From: Tetragonia tetragonoides
Lineage: Eukaryota; Streptophyta; Magnoliopsida; Caryophyllales; Aizoaceae
Assembly (NCBI GenBank): GCA_038025085.1
Contig: CM076151.1
Coordinates: 8,499,001-8,563,000, forward strand
Direction of reading: 5' to 3'
DNA: 64,000 nucleotides
In this document: positions 10,038 to 21,423 of the stretch, piece by piece
How the letters are laid out: each line of letters begins with the position of its first letter
Numbering within the stretch: position 1 is the first letter of the stretch
Notes under the pieces: model-generated
What the model saw: only the letters and a program-made list of their open reading frames with translations
What the model was told of the DNA's origin: nothing
The model's database searches: none
Translations under genes and position numbers: made by a program

Positions 10038-10759
10038 TTGTTTTTTATTTTATTTTTTAATATTTAAATATGCTATTTCTTATTCTAATTACTTTATCAA
10101 AAACAAAAAAAATTCTAATTACAAGGATGGGCTACAAATATATGGCAGAACACAAAAAAACTTCTATAAGACGGTCTTTCCGTAATTATTGGTGTAATAT
10201 ATATGACTACTCTTTATTTCTCTTTTCTTTTGCTCAAAAGTTATTAGTGGCATTTCATCTTCCACTACATCAGTCATCAGGTGGGGTGTTGTCATGGCTT
10301 TAACCATCCTATTAGTCTATTATTACTCCATTATAAATCTTACCTTGAAAACACTTGGGTGGTTCTGGTTATCAATTTGATTGATTTGGCAAGAGCCTCA
10401 AGTGAATGTAGTTTTCTGATCCTAGTTCTTTTTTTCTTTTTCTTTTGACAAGATCCTAAAGTTTTCTTGTTAGTGTTTTTCCTTTTGCTGAAAGTTGCAC
10501 TTGTGTGTTTGTGCAATCCAAAGGGAGTAATCTTTTTTACTTGTGGAAAATCTAGTGAATTGCTAAATACCGCCCCTTTTTACTAGCTACCGTCCCCCCC
10601 TTTCCAATTTTACCCTCACCCACCCCTCTTCCTCACTCACTCTCACTCTTCCACTCTCACTCATCCTCTCTTCCTCACTCACTCTCACTCATCCTCTCTT
10701 CCTCACTCATCCTCACCACCACACCGGCAACCACCACCACCACCACCACCACCACGACC

Positions 10760-10940
10760 ATGTCAAGTGCTAGCGGCAGCGGCGGCAGAGGTTTCGACGG
10801 CGAGGGAGGCGGCGACCGACGGCGCGGGGGGGTAACTTTTCGAATTTTTTTTTTTGTTGTTGTTTGAATTGAATTTTTTTTGCCTTGAATTGAATATTTT
10901 TTGCCTTGAATTGAATCGTGAAGTTATGAATTGAAGTTGT

Positions 10941-10980
<40 letters not shown>

Positions 10981-11251
10981 GTCGATCGTCTGCCGATCTC
11001 GACTCACCCTTGGGTGAGTCGCCTGAGACCGGCGACTCACCCAAGGGTGAGTCGTCTGCCGATCTCGACTCGCCCAAGGGTAGTCGTCGGTCGCAGACGA
11101 CTCACCCTTGGGTGAGTCGAGATAGGCAGACGACTCACCCTTGGGTGAGTCGCCGGTCTGAGGCGACTCACCCAAGGGTGAGTCGAGATCGGCCGACGAC
11201 TCACCCTTGGGTGAGTCGTCTGAGACCAGACGACCGACACAAAAAAAAAAA

Positions 11252-11283
<32 letters not shown>

Positions 11284-11307
11284 TATTGTTATTATTATTA
11301 TTATTTA

Positions 11308-11351
<44 letters not shown>

Positions 11352-11360
11352 TATTGTTTA

Positions 11361-11398
<38 letters not shown>

Positions 11399-13416
11399 TA
11401 TTATTATTATTATTATTATTATTTATCGTTATTATTATTATTATTATTATTATTGATTATTGTTTAATTAATTAAAAATGTGAAATGATAGATGGGAGGA
11501 GCCGGTAAATCGGTGCCTCGGTTATTTAGTGAACTAGCTGGTTCAGGACCGCGTCACACGAGGACGCGCGGGATTGATGCCTCTGTACGGAGACAGAGAG
11601 AGGCAGTTCGGATGAGGGAGATGACTGCTGAGCAAGACGATTACGCAACTAGCGAGTTCTACTCCGGTGAGCAAGACGATGATCAGATTGGCGTCGAATT
11701 ATCCTCAGATTGGCGCGTGGTGAAGGGCAGAGGCGGTAGGTTTGTTAGTACTGGGTCGTCCAGTACTGGCAAACGATCTAGAGCGGAGGACGACACTACG
11801 TGGCTTGTTACAGAGCCTGTGCCCGGTGGGCCGGCGGATGATAGCGTCATACCGAGCTTCCTGGGCCACGTAGCGTCTCGTATGTGGAATGGAGAGATGA
11901 GGGGTCTCTTGAAGTGTCATAACCGATGGAATGTCTGTCAGCGGCTGAGTCAGTGGCGAGCGGAGATGTCGGCCGAGATGAGGGCCCAGATCGAGGGGAT
12001 TGGGTTATCACACCTGACAGACATTATGTTCAGACATATTGACTTCCCCCTGATATCTGCATTCGTGGAAAGGTGGCAGCCGGATACGAACTCGTTCCAC
12101 ATGCCGTTCGGAGAGATGACGATCATGTTGCACGATGTATGGCATATTCTTCGGATTCCTGTAGACGGAGAGCTCATTTCCAATGAGGGACGGGATGGGC
12201 AGCTGCAGACGGCGGCCATGGAGGTTCTCGGGGTCAGCCCAGAAGAAATGATGTGTAGCCACTGGCAGGGCGGTGCGGTCCTCACGGAGTCGGTTTTTGA
12301 GCTTTGCCGTGAGCAAATAGATGACATCCAGGCGACAGCTTGGATGTGGTTACTTATTGGATCCACCTTGTTTGTCGACAAGAGTGGTAACCGTATTAGA
12401 CCCTCCTGCGTGATGGAGGTGATGGACGACGGTGTCGATACGGTGCATGACTTCTCTTGGGGATCTGCTGCCCTCGCCTTCCTATATCGTCAGCTCGGTA
12501 TAGCTAGTCGCGGGGATTCTCAGGGCATCTGCGGATGCCTAACTCTCCTGCAGGCATGGATATACGAGTACTTTCCCTGCTTCCGACCTCATCGGGAGCG
12601 GATGGTTGTCGGGGACGACGAGGCTCCCCGTGCGTCCGTATGGAGTGCCCTGGCTGAGGGCAAGGACATGGGTCGACTGGACTCCTTACGTAGACGCTTG
12701 GATCATCTGCGAGCGACAGAGGTACGTCATTTAGTTATCGGTGTTCATGATTTATTTCGTCGTTTGCTATGTTTTTTTACTTCACCGTAACTTTCAACAT
12801 TTCTACGTAGGTGGTGTGGCTGCCGTACGGTTCTAACCCGGCAGTATCTGTACCGAGGACTGTATTCATGGGGTGGCTACAGTATCGGGATATTATCGAA
12901 CCGTACATGCCTGGTCGTTGTTTACGACAAATCGGGTACGTACAGAGTATCCCAACCCCGATCTTTAGGCCAGTCAAAGCGATCAGGTCATGGAGCAGTC
13001 GTTCGTACAAGGTTGTCTTCCCCGAACGGATGTCATCTGATGCTTGGCGTATGTTCCCGGGATTTTACATTCTTGGTCTCCATGGGTTTCAGGCATCCAC
13101 GTCAGATCCCACAGCATGTACGGATGACTACCTCGCATGGTACTACCTTCACTCCCACCCTCGGCTGATACGTGACGCTGCAGCACCTGTGATTCCTCCA
13201 CGATTCAACAGCGATTATGTAAGTGATTAACTAAAATATATATTTTTTTACGTATTACATATCTCTGAACTCACACTCATTGTTACTTTTTTGCAGTGGG
13301 TGAATCGTCTAGCCGTCGGATTTGAGTCTTCCATTACTTTGATTCCTCCGGAGCAAGCGGAAGGTCCTCGATCATTTATGGACGAGTTTATGAGAGATTG
13401 GCGGGCTGCCAAATGA
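10760..13416 (+). CDS. Plant mobile domain (PMD) protein encoded by the MULE
   Basis: Four exons with phase-0 GT-AG introns join into 609 codons: 10760-10831, 11492-12721, 12811-13218, 13297-13416. The first encodes a short Ser/Gly/Arg leader (MSSASGSGG..). The body shows the plant mobile domain (aminotransferase-like PMD, as in MAIN/MAIL1): LSHLTDIMFRHIDFPLISAFVERW, FHMPFGEMTIMLHDVWHILRIPVDG, …LTLLQAWIYEYFPCFRP. PMD is shared by transposons and by host silencing proteins; its activity is unknown. The gene reads inward from the left TIR, in the place mudrB has in MuDR. It seems intact, which is notable beside a frameshifted transposase. Intron 1 holds the quasi-palindrome array and a (TTA)n run. 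Confidence 0.88.
11001..11218. repeat. Left quasi-palindrome array (7 units) in PMD intron 1
   Basis: Seven copies of a 20-bp unit with perfect 9-base arms, gactcaccc/gggtgagtc, around a TT or AA centre that marks orientation. One copy is degenerate (gactcgcccaagggtagtc). Spacing is about 31-34 bp, with spacers such as gtctgccgatct and gcctgagaccgg. A poly-T run precedes and (TTA)n follows. Confidence 0.95.
11252..11462. repeat. (TTA)n microsatellite
   Basis: About 210 bp of ATT/TTA repeats with a few ATTTATTG interruptions, at the 3' part of PMD intron 1. It is mirrored by (TAA)n at 16385-16461 inside the transposase intron 1, so both are part of the element's symmetric sub-terminal structure. 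Tyr/Ile/Leu-rich open frames here are artefacts. Confidence 0.95.
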
Positions 13417-16384
13417 TGTATTGACCCTAGATGAATTTGTTATTATAAGAGTTTCATTGTTATTGTTATTATTTATTTGTGTTATTGTAATTTGTTGTTT
13501 CTTATTTACATTTTTTGTTTTATTGTAATTTGTTGTTTTATTTACCTCCAATAATCACGACCACTCTCCACATGCAAAATATAACAATCACACAAAAATG
13601 TGACAATGATATAAGTATAACAATCACGCAAAACATTCAATTACATCGACCTCGCTAAACGATCCCAATGTGCTCTTCGCGTAACATACATTTGCTCCCA
13701 ACCAGCGACACTATCAGAACGGAAAGTAAACCATGCTTCGCATATCGGAGGAACAGGGAAATCTGAGGCTAAATCCAGACGGATATAATGGGAATACGAA
13801 TCACCTAAATGACACATGACAATTTCCCTACTTGGACGTGTAGCAGTCGAAGGTGCTTGGAACGGTAGCACTGTGTAACAAGAATATAACCCCCTTCCGC
13901 TGCCGTATCCGAATAACATAATCGCTGCATTGAAGAGGTTGGCAATCGGGAACAAATCCTCAATTACTGTCATCCAGTGATCATCGTTACACGCACCTCC
14001 GTCCCACATAATACGGCGGTAACCAGCGTCGACCCCTTCAACGTATAAGTTTTCGTACAATGCTCGGTTAGCTAAGAGTTCGTGTGCAATGCAAACTCTC
14101 GCCACTCGCCATTGCTCTTGGTCTCCGAAAATGTAGTCCGCAATGACACGGAAACCGCAATTACCATCCCCAAGCACATCGAGATATCCTTCAATGAAAG
14201 GTACGATGATTCCCGGAATTTTGTTAACATGATAGAATTCAGTGATATCTATTGCGTGTCCAGCTGCAAGACAATATAATAGAAAGTCAATAATAATACT
14301 TATCAAAAAGTAACAACATTATGTACATGTTAATAAATTATGGGTTTTCATACCAGTACTGTTTACGAAGTTACTCGATGAGGATGAGGTACGACCACGC
14401 CCGCGGCTCGAACTGGATGACCTAGGGCGACCACGACCCCTCTGGGAGTACTCCCATGAACTAGGATCACGTCTGGTAGAGGAACTCCCTCTCGGTCGAC
14501 CTCTGACTGTCGTGTTCGCTTCCGGCTCGACGTAACTCGCTTCCTCAGGATGAAGCTGCTCATTCATAAGGACAGATATGTTGCGCACAACTGTCGGGTC
14601 GCTTGAGTTAACCTCGTCGACCAGAGACCGAAAGTATCGATGGTCCTCAGATGGATGCTCAGTCATGTCAAGCGTAGCTATCTCCACTGCATCACTAATA
14701 ACGAGTGTTCGCCAAAATTTGTGGACACTATTCAAGCTAATTGGCGTGCCCGTATCCGTGGCCGTTTTCAACTCACACGCACACGGGATCTGATGAGTGG
14801 ATCTCAATACACAACCGCAACGATCAAATACTTGGTGACTCAATTCTCTCATCCTGTTTAGCTCAGCCAATAATATTTGTAAGCAGTAATGGGAAACATA
14901 CCCGGTCAGATAGTTGAATGGGAAACCCGAGTACACCACACTTCTTCGTCTTCTGCACTCTTCAAGTGTGTACTTGATCTCAGTTATTTGTGACTCGATT
15001 GACTTGTTGACCTTGTTCCAAACATTGTCCAAAGCTCCAGTTGAGGAGTTCAACCACTGTTTTAGCGCGGCATGTGCACTCTCCACCCTGCAAGTCGTAG
15101 TGTTGCCAAGGTGTAGCACCTTATTCGTCCACGCAGCCACAAACATCTCTTTGTGTCTCAGCCAGGTCTCCTCTACATAGGATATCACGTGAGAGTAAGT
15201 CCTCCAACTAACCTTCATCGTACGCACTGCTCTATCGTACGCAGCTTCTGTGGAAGCTTCCATGATAATTTTCCACCTCCCATTCTTGAACCTCTGCGCG
15301 ACGGCCTTATCTTTTCCACAAAGTCTGTACACTTTGTCTTCAACGACTTTGTTAATGTGCCATGTACAGAGCAAATGGGCACTCTCGGGAAATATCTCTC
15401 TAATAGGTGTCATCAACCCTAGCTCACGATCGGTCACAATTGCTGTTGGGTGTACATCATTTCCAATAAGCATCCTCAACTTATCTAAGACCCACGCATA
15501 GCTTGCCTGAGTCTCATCCTTCATAATGGCATAAGCTATGAGGAAGTTCTTATTGGTTGGAGTCATCCCCACTATCTCAAGAAACGGCATCTTATACTTG
15601 TTTGTTTTGTACGTGGAATCTAAGCCAATCAACCAACGAAAAGACCGAAGTAACTGAATTGATGTAGGGTGTGCCATGAACACGTGAGTTACCTCATTAG
15701 TAGCTCGGTCGGCTCTTGTCCAATGTACGTACTTATTCGCCACAGCTAAATTATGAAACTGACCAATGACATCTCTCTCTCTTCAAAATCAAGTTTCCTT
15801 ATACGATCTCTGTGGTTGTACACATGCCGTCTAGTTGCATTGTCCTCGGGAAATTTTTCCTTAATCGCGGCCAAGATAGCACATGGCTTTGTTTGTGCCG
15901 AAGTCATGTCACGAACGAGTTTCTTTGACCCAGGACTAAGACCACTCATCTGACGATATCCCTCAGGATACACAGCAAAGTCATGGTTGTGCGTACCCCT
16001 AGTCCCAGGCAATGTGACAATCATCCAACTACTGGACCCATACACTTGCCGAGCTCTCAACTGGAACGTACATTTACAAGCCTTTGTTTTCGATTTCTTC
16101 CGAGCAGCAGTATCTAAGTCTCTTAATTCCCCTCTGTAGCGTTCACCTCGATTGCATTTTAACAATTTTACGCTTCCACTCTTCTTGTGTGACGAAATTA
16201 TCAACTCAAACCCGATAGTAAGTGCAATTTGTTTTGCCCAATTAATTGCATCTGTATCACTATCAAATAACTCATCAGTGACGAAATGCGTACTGTAATC
16301 AACACCATCACCATCGAACCGCTCCAAAGGAATCTAACGAAAACAACGAAAACAATGTTAGCTTAATCTTAAATTCAAACAATA

Positions 16385-16461
<77 letters not shown>
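16385..16461. repeat. (TAA)n microsatellite
   Basis: About 25 TAA units in intron 1 of the transposase gene, next to the right quasi-palindrome array. It mirrors the (TTA)n of the left side. Confidence 0.95.
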
Positions 16462-16463
<2 letters not shown>

Positions 16464-16494
16464 TTTTTTTTTGTGTCTGTCGGTCGTCGATCTC

Positions 16495-16678
16495 GACTCA
16501 CCCTTGGGTGAGTCGTCTGCTACAGGCGACCAACCCAAGGGTGAGTCGTCTATTGATCTCGACTCACCCAAGGGTGAGTCGCCTGTAGCGGACGACTCAC
16601 CCAAGGTTGAGTCGCGATCGACAGACGACTCCCCTTGGGTGGGTCGCCTGTAGCAGACGACTCACCCAAGGGTGAGTC
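16495..16678. repeat. Right quasi-palindrome array (6 units) in transposase intron 1
   Basis: Six copies of the gactcaccc-NN-gggtgagtc unit, three of them slightly degenerate (gaccaaccc, aaggttgagtc, gactcccc), at about 31-34-bp spacing. Read inward from the right end the order is the same as at the left: TIR, first exon, array, (TTA)n, second exon. Confidence 0.95.
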
Positions 16679-17087
16679 AAAAATCTCAGACGACTGTGCA
16701 AAAAAAATGCGCAAAAAAAATTAATTTTACCTCCGCCACCGTCGACGGCACTTCTTCATCGCCGGCAGACATCCGCGGGTTGCTTGAGTGAATGTTGATG
16801 AAGGTTGGGTATGAGAGTGGGTGGTAGAGTGGGAGAGAAGTGGTGTGAGAGTTAGAGAGGGAGAGAGGGAGAGGATGAGTGAAAAATTAAAAAAGGGCAA
16901 AATTGGAATTTTGGGGGGCGGTACCTAGTAATTTAGGGGCGGCATTTAGTAACACCCAAAATCTATGCACCATGCATCAATTGCTCGGCTTTCGTGTGTA
17001 TCTACAAGAAGAAAGCTTGCTTTTTGTGTGATGTAACTCATGTAAGTAAAGGATGTCAAATTTAATAGTAACTCCAAAGAGGATTCA

Positions 17088-17600
17088 ATGGGAACTTCTG
17101 TTGGACATTTTGTGCCTGGCATTGTTCCTGACCCTTTTTCACCTTTGGTACACTGAGGTGTAGCCAAGAATTTGCTGGTACGCGGTACCCTTCCAACACC
17201 ATCAGGTCCTAGTGTCTTACTAATCAAAACCCATATCCAGCGTATCTGAAAAGAGTGATTATTACCATCGCGGCTTAATTGGTTAGAGTGGTTATGTAAG
17301 TTATAACACACCAGATTTTGTACACCAGACGCATGTTTGAATCTGACCAGCATTTAGTCTCTTGTGCTTCCCTGGCTGATTTCAGGGCAAGAGCCGAGAA
17401 CACTGGCTAATACGCAGTTCAAGTTGGATACTTGCTGGGATTTTGATGTTCACTGGTGTTTGTTGCCTGATTCTCTTGCCAGGAAAGCCGTTCCAACTTC
17501 CAAGAGTCTCCGATAATTGACAGCATATAAGCAGCTTTAGAGCAAGAAATGTGATTCACCAATTGCTGTTTATCGCTTTTTAAGCAGCATCTTCATCTGT
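17088..17600 (+). pseudogene. Second, broken copy of the DUF716 gene
   Basis: ATG GGA ACT at 17088 starts MGTSVGHFVPG.., matching the intact gene's start, but similarity soon breaks with indels. It resumes at about 17368 (gatttcagggcaagagcc..actggctaatacgcagttcaagttggatacttgctgg), corresponding to the last quarter of the gene, and includes the 3' UTR side. Most of the middle is missing and has partly been replaced by a tRNA-like segment. The MULE lies about 130 bp upstream of the ATG. It is clearly non-functional. Confidence 0.88.
17270..17345 (+). other. tRNA-like segment (SINE head or tRNA relic)
   Basis: Within the broken DUF716 copy, 'ggcttaattggttagagtgg' looks like a Pol III A box and 'tgtttgaatctgacc' like a B box, about 50 bases apart. 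I cannot close a tRNA cloverleaf and see no poly-A tail, so it is most likely the 5' part of a tRNA-derived SINE or a dead tRNA. Confidence 0.4.
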
Positions 17601-18039
17601 AGGAGTTCTGATCGATGAGTGAAAGTTTTCCTCGCAATTACTGATTAAGAACCTAAGGTGTTTGCTTCCCTTGCTTATGTGAAAGTTTGATTTTGTTTCT
17701 CATTTCAGTAACAACAGTCTTGCCCAAGATTAGTATTCGAATCAGTAAAAGTATGTGTCATCATATTATATCAGATCATGACCTGAGAGTCAACAGTAAT
17801 CAGCTTACTTTAAACGAACAGTCAGGTGAAAATTGGCTCCTGTGTTCATGTTCAAGCATTGATTTAACACAAATCACCAGATTTTCTAAACCTACAGCAG
17901 TTTAAAAGAATCTGAAAAAAAAATATTGAGCCAGCTGCGGACATGAATAGGAGATCAGGCAGATGAATACAGTCATACAGCTGTGGCAAGCCCCTTCAAG
18001 CTTTGAGTTCAGATAATTTTGGATGCCAAAATCAAGGTT

Positions 18040-21000
18040 TTATACAGCTGCTGCTCCAAAAGAATAAGACCTTCGATTTGATTCTTGAGCGATCTCCTTG
18101 ACAACTTGAATTAATCTTCGGCGACATGTTGGTAGTCTTGAGAGAGACAAACAGAAACCCTGCAACCTGAGAGAAGCAATATGACTTCAGTATCAAGATT
18201 AGCTTGTTTAAAGCCGAAAACATGACTAATCAGATCATCACCTTCTACCAATACCCTCCAATTGAGCTTTCCTGATCTCTTCATGTGGAGGGGCACCACC
18301 ATTGTCCCAAGCTTCCATCCTAATTGTATCATTGCTATAAAGACACAATTTCTGGAGATACAATTCTTCAGACTCTACCAATTTAAGGCTTCTAAGCTGT
18401 TCTTTCATGATGCTCAGGGGCTCGAACAACCAATCGAACACCCTTCCCTCAGGCCTGTTCACACTTGTTAACTCGACATTGTTACCTGAACATAAGGAGA
18501 GATGTAATTTCTTTTTCCATCATCAACAGTAACAGAGACACAGAGATAGGGAGAGTGAAACAGTAGCAGTAAATGTCTTACTCAAAAGAAATCCTCTGGA
18601 ACCATTCTTAATAGAGCGGAGGAAGCAATCGAGGAAAACGTAGGCAGGTAGTCCTACGTTGACTATTTTGTTGTTCTTAGACTGTTGCCATGCACTAAGG
18701 TCTTCAGTTCTGATAGCACCTTTTCTAAGAAGCTCATTCCCATCATGCTCATACCCTTTGAAAAAACTGTCCCATACCTAATTAACACATCCGCGGCATA
18801 ACATAAATCTTACTGTCATTAAAGAGTAAATGCAGCTCACTGAAATGGTATACCAAGTACCTACCACCATTGCATCGAGCGCTCTCTTCCTTTCTGAAGG
18901 TGTCCTCAGAAGAGGCTCCTTATTGAAATTTCCATCTAGTTGTTCATGCAATCCTTTCACAGGAAGCAAAGATGAAGTGGAACTAACTCCCTCTCGATAC
19001 TTAGGCCTGGCTGCCCACATGATTAAAGGTCATAATTTTGCGCACTTAAATCTACACATATACTAAAGTTTAGAGCAGCATTAATATTGCAAACAGCACC
19101 TGAAATATGCTAAAAGTTGAAAGAGAATTGTACGAGAAGTCTGTTTTAGAAGTAAAATATACCTTGGAAAGCAAGAACCTTCTCTCAAATAGAGAAGGTC
19201 GTTTGTGTACTCATCGAATATGGAAACTGATGCTATGACATAGAGTAACCCTTTCTTTGTAGACTCTTCCTATATGTCGTTTGAACCCCGGAAAGAAAAT
19301 TCAATTAGCACCAGTAACAGAAAAGCATTTGAGTGTAAATTATGCAATAATCATTGATTACTAACTACTCAGAGGAAAGGGAAGGATTTTGGACCCTTCC
19401 ATGCCTTTGTTCATGGACCTTACTTTAGCATCGAAAATGGAAAAATGGGGTCCCTCCCTTTCCCTTTAATTCACTCGATCGAAAGGGTAACTGGATAAGT
19501 GCAAAAAGGTTACCTGATATGCAACAACAGCAGCATAACACCCAAATCCAATGCTTGACAGTATTCCACCTACGACAGCAAAAAGGACAGCGACTGGCCA
19601 CAGCACAACTAGAAGCCCAGCAAAGGGGACACAAACAGTTTCAAGGAAGGGTCCTTCCCTCCCAACAAGATCGTGTACCAGGCGCTTCCATCCTTTGAAT
19701 AGTAAAATCGGGGCTTTGTACAGTGTTATCAGAGGAATAAAAATCACATCAACCAGAATCCCAAGAATAGCGCACAAAATGCACCCTGGAATTTGCAGAA
19801 CCCTGCAGGTGCAAAAAAGGTTCCAGATAAAAAAGGTTCAATGAGGTTAACAACTTAATAAGTTAGTTAATGTAAATGGCTTCTGACTAGGAAATGGTGA
19901 ATCTTTTTTTTTTTGCTCGCCAGGAAATGGTGAATCTAGAGTTACATATCATTATCTTGTTTGCATAACAATTATCACATCTTGGTACAACATATGTTTA
20001 CATGATCTCAAAGAGACCAATTAGACTGCAGGCTGGATCCTACATTTGTATACACACTTGATTTCTTGTGTGGAATTAGACAGATTCGAGGCTCTTTTCT
20101 ACACAACTGTAATGCTCCCGAAATCCACAAAGCTTTAAAACAAAAGGCTTTAATAATTCTCATATCTAGGACTAATTCACTGGTTTGTCCATACGCTCAA
20201 ATTCTACCAACCGTGTCACCATGCATACAAAAGTAGTTAGAGCTAGACTAAGACTAATAGCCTTCTTTCTGTGGTCACATACTAACAACAGTTGTCACAC
20301 TTGTGCATATTCAGGGCAAGCAGGAGACTATTTAGAAGTGAGGAGGATTCATCGCCTCTAATAACAATCATACATACTTCTTTGCCTCTTTGGTGACCAG
20401 CTTCACAACTACTCTAAACTAAACATCGATGATTTGCAATTATGTTTCTGTTAGACTGTTACTTAGAAACGGCGACTAAAGCTATGGAGAACTTAACACT
20501 GCGGGAGTCTAAATGAGAAGAACATACTTGAGTTCGATGGGCTTCTCTCCCTGTGACTCGAGCAATCCATCCATCACCGAGAAATACGAATGGAAGGAGA
20601 AATCTGCAAAATCCCGCACAATAGTGCAAGCCCCCCACACGTTGCTCCATGTACCTTCCTAAATCAAATAAGCTCACAATCACATGGAAATTGACAAGCC
20701 ACAAACTAAAGCTATAAAGCACATACTACTTGGTTATTATGCATATATACTAAAAAAAGATGTCATATGTTCATATGTGAGCTTAAATTGGTACAATGGT
20801 AACAATACCGTGAAGCATTTGAGCAACTTCTTGGGAGCTGACAAGCCTTCCTGGCTAACGGCCTTGAAAGTTTCCATAACTGGACAAACGAAAGCATACC
20901 CAATTGCCATAATCACACTACCCACCACCCCAACTATTGTCCATACTGCAATTGGTATTGGAGACAATAGAATCAATAGGCACTTCATTAATGGCCCAAA

Positions 21001-21423
21001 TTTCTTGGTCCTGCAAAAAACACCCATTTGCCAAAAAAGTAGATTCAAAAACAGATCCACTAAAAAAGTTTGGGTCTTGCTCACTTAAATTAGTCACATT
21101 TATAAGAGATTAGGACAGAAAAAAATACCTGATTATGCAATAAATACTGTAGAAAAGATGGCAAGGCCATAGCCCAATGACAATACCAGTATCTCCAAAT
21201 GCTATCACTAGAAACACAAAAGGGCAGAATATTGCACCTGCAAAAGTTGGCACATTTCATGTATCAGACAAACCACATTGACAGGACACAGAGAGAGAGA
21301 ATGACAGGAGAGAGAGTCCAAAAACTTACTCTTGACAACACCAAGCAGAAAGAGAAAGAGAAACACAGGGAGGAAGAAAATGGAATAAGCAGTGTACTTG
21401 AGGATATCCTTAGCTTCTGCCAT
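18040..21423 (-). CDS. Multi-pass membrane protein, At3g27390/At4g12680-like
   Basis: Ten exons close into 546 codons: 21423-21330, 21237-21129, 21010-20809, 20658-20528, 19802-19514, 19269-19163, 19006-18865, 18777-18582, 18485-18242, 18166-18040. The protein starts MAEAKDILKYTAYSIFFLPVFLFLF and has several hydrophobic segments in the first ~300 residues, with family landmarks GTWSNVWGACTIVRDFADFSFHSYFSVMD, LVGREGPFLETVCVPFAGL and INVGLPAY-like VNVGLPAYVFLDCFLRSIK. The second half is soluble (NRPEGRVFDWLFEPLSIMKEQ…). I recognise it as the family of Arabidopsis 'uncharacterized membrane protein At3g27390'. No biochemical role is established. All frames and splice sites are intact. Confidence 0.9.

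Larger units (their letters stand above)
6860..10546 (+). repeat. Tandem array of ~310-560-bp units with Pol III-type RNA genes
   Basis: The interval is built of head-to-tail diverged units. From 7920 on, each holds, in order: a degenerate linker (…gattaaattgtcttgctaattttgctggaagattcacttgtgtaatccaag…), a 'cctacctattg..taaatagagac' segment, a USE-like box, a TATA-like box and the hairpin transcript with a T run. Units end near 8354, 8786, 9175, 9478 and 10037. A last partial linker runs to 10546, where the MULE begins. Six promoter-bearing copies are annotated separately. Parts of 7077-7820 carry promoterless partial copies. Confidence 0.8.
13641..16772 (-). pseudogene. MULE transposase with C-terminal OTU-like protease domain, one frameshift
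   Basis: Minus-strand exons: 16772-16731 (MSAGDEEVPSTVAE), 16333-14354, 14263-13641. Order of domains: a FAR1/WRKY-GCM1-type zinc region (CKCTF…GTHNHDF); the MULE DDE core (GLDSTYKTNKYKMPFLEIVG, VTDRELGLM, ESAHAALKQWL); a SWIM-like CGC…PCAC cluster; a basic Arg/Ser-rich linker; then an OTU-like domain with the Cys motif GDGNCGFR and a candidate His in SHYIRL. MULE transposases cut and join element ends. At about 15772-15781 the frame breaks in a short GA run: …FEEREMSLVSFII* against the expected …VIGQFHNLAVANKYVHW. Two extra bases explain it, and without them exon phases close (about 880 residues). The element is probably not autonomous now. Confidence 0.88.
10555..16957. mobile_element. Mutator-like element (MULE), 6.4 kb, with PMD gene and transposase
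   Basis: Ends are matched by terminal inverted repeats: left ttgctaaataccgcccctttttactagctaccgtcccccc and right, reversed, ttactaaatgccgcccctaaattactaggtaccgcccccc, with further similarity (…tcactcatcctctc…) for over 150 bp inward. The direct repeat AAAATCTA flanks it (10547-10554 and 16958-16965); this is one base short of the usual 9-bp MULE duplication. Two convergent genes start just inside each end, an arrangement like mudrA/mudrB of MuDR. Removing the element joins 'ggaaaatcta' to 'tgcaccatgca', matching the upstream DNA of the intact DUF716 gene at 2645. The insertion site is therefore the promoter of the second DUF716 copy. Confidence 0.9.

Noticed and set aside
11001..11218. Spaced repeats resembling a CRISPR array
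   Set aside because: Eukaryotic DNA, units are quasi-palindromes in both orientations with similar short spacers, and the block sits inside a transposon intron.
11207..11467. Plus-strand frames of Leu/Ile/Tyr runs
   Set aside because: Translation of (TTA)n; the region is an intron of the PMD gene.
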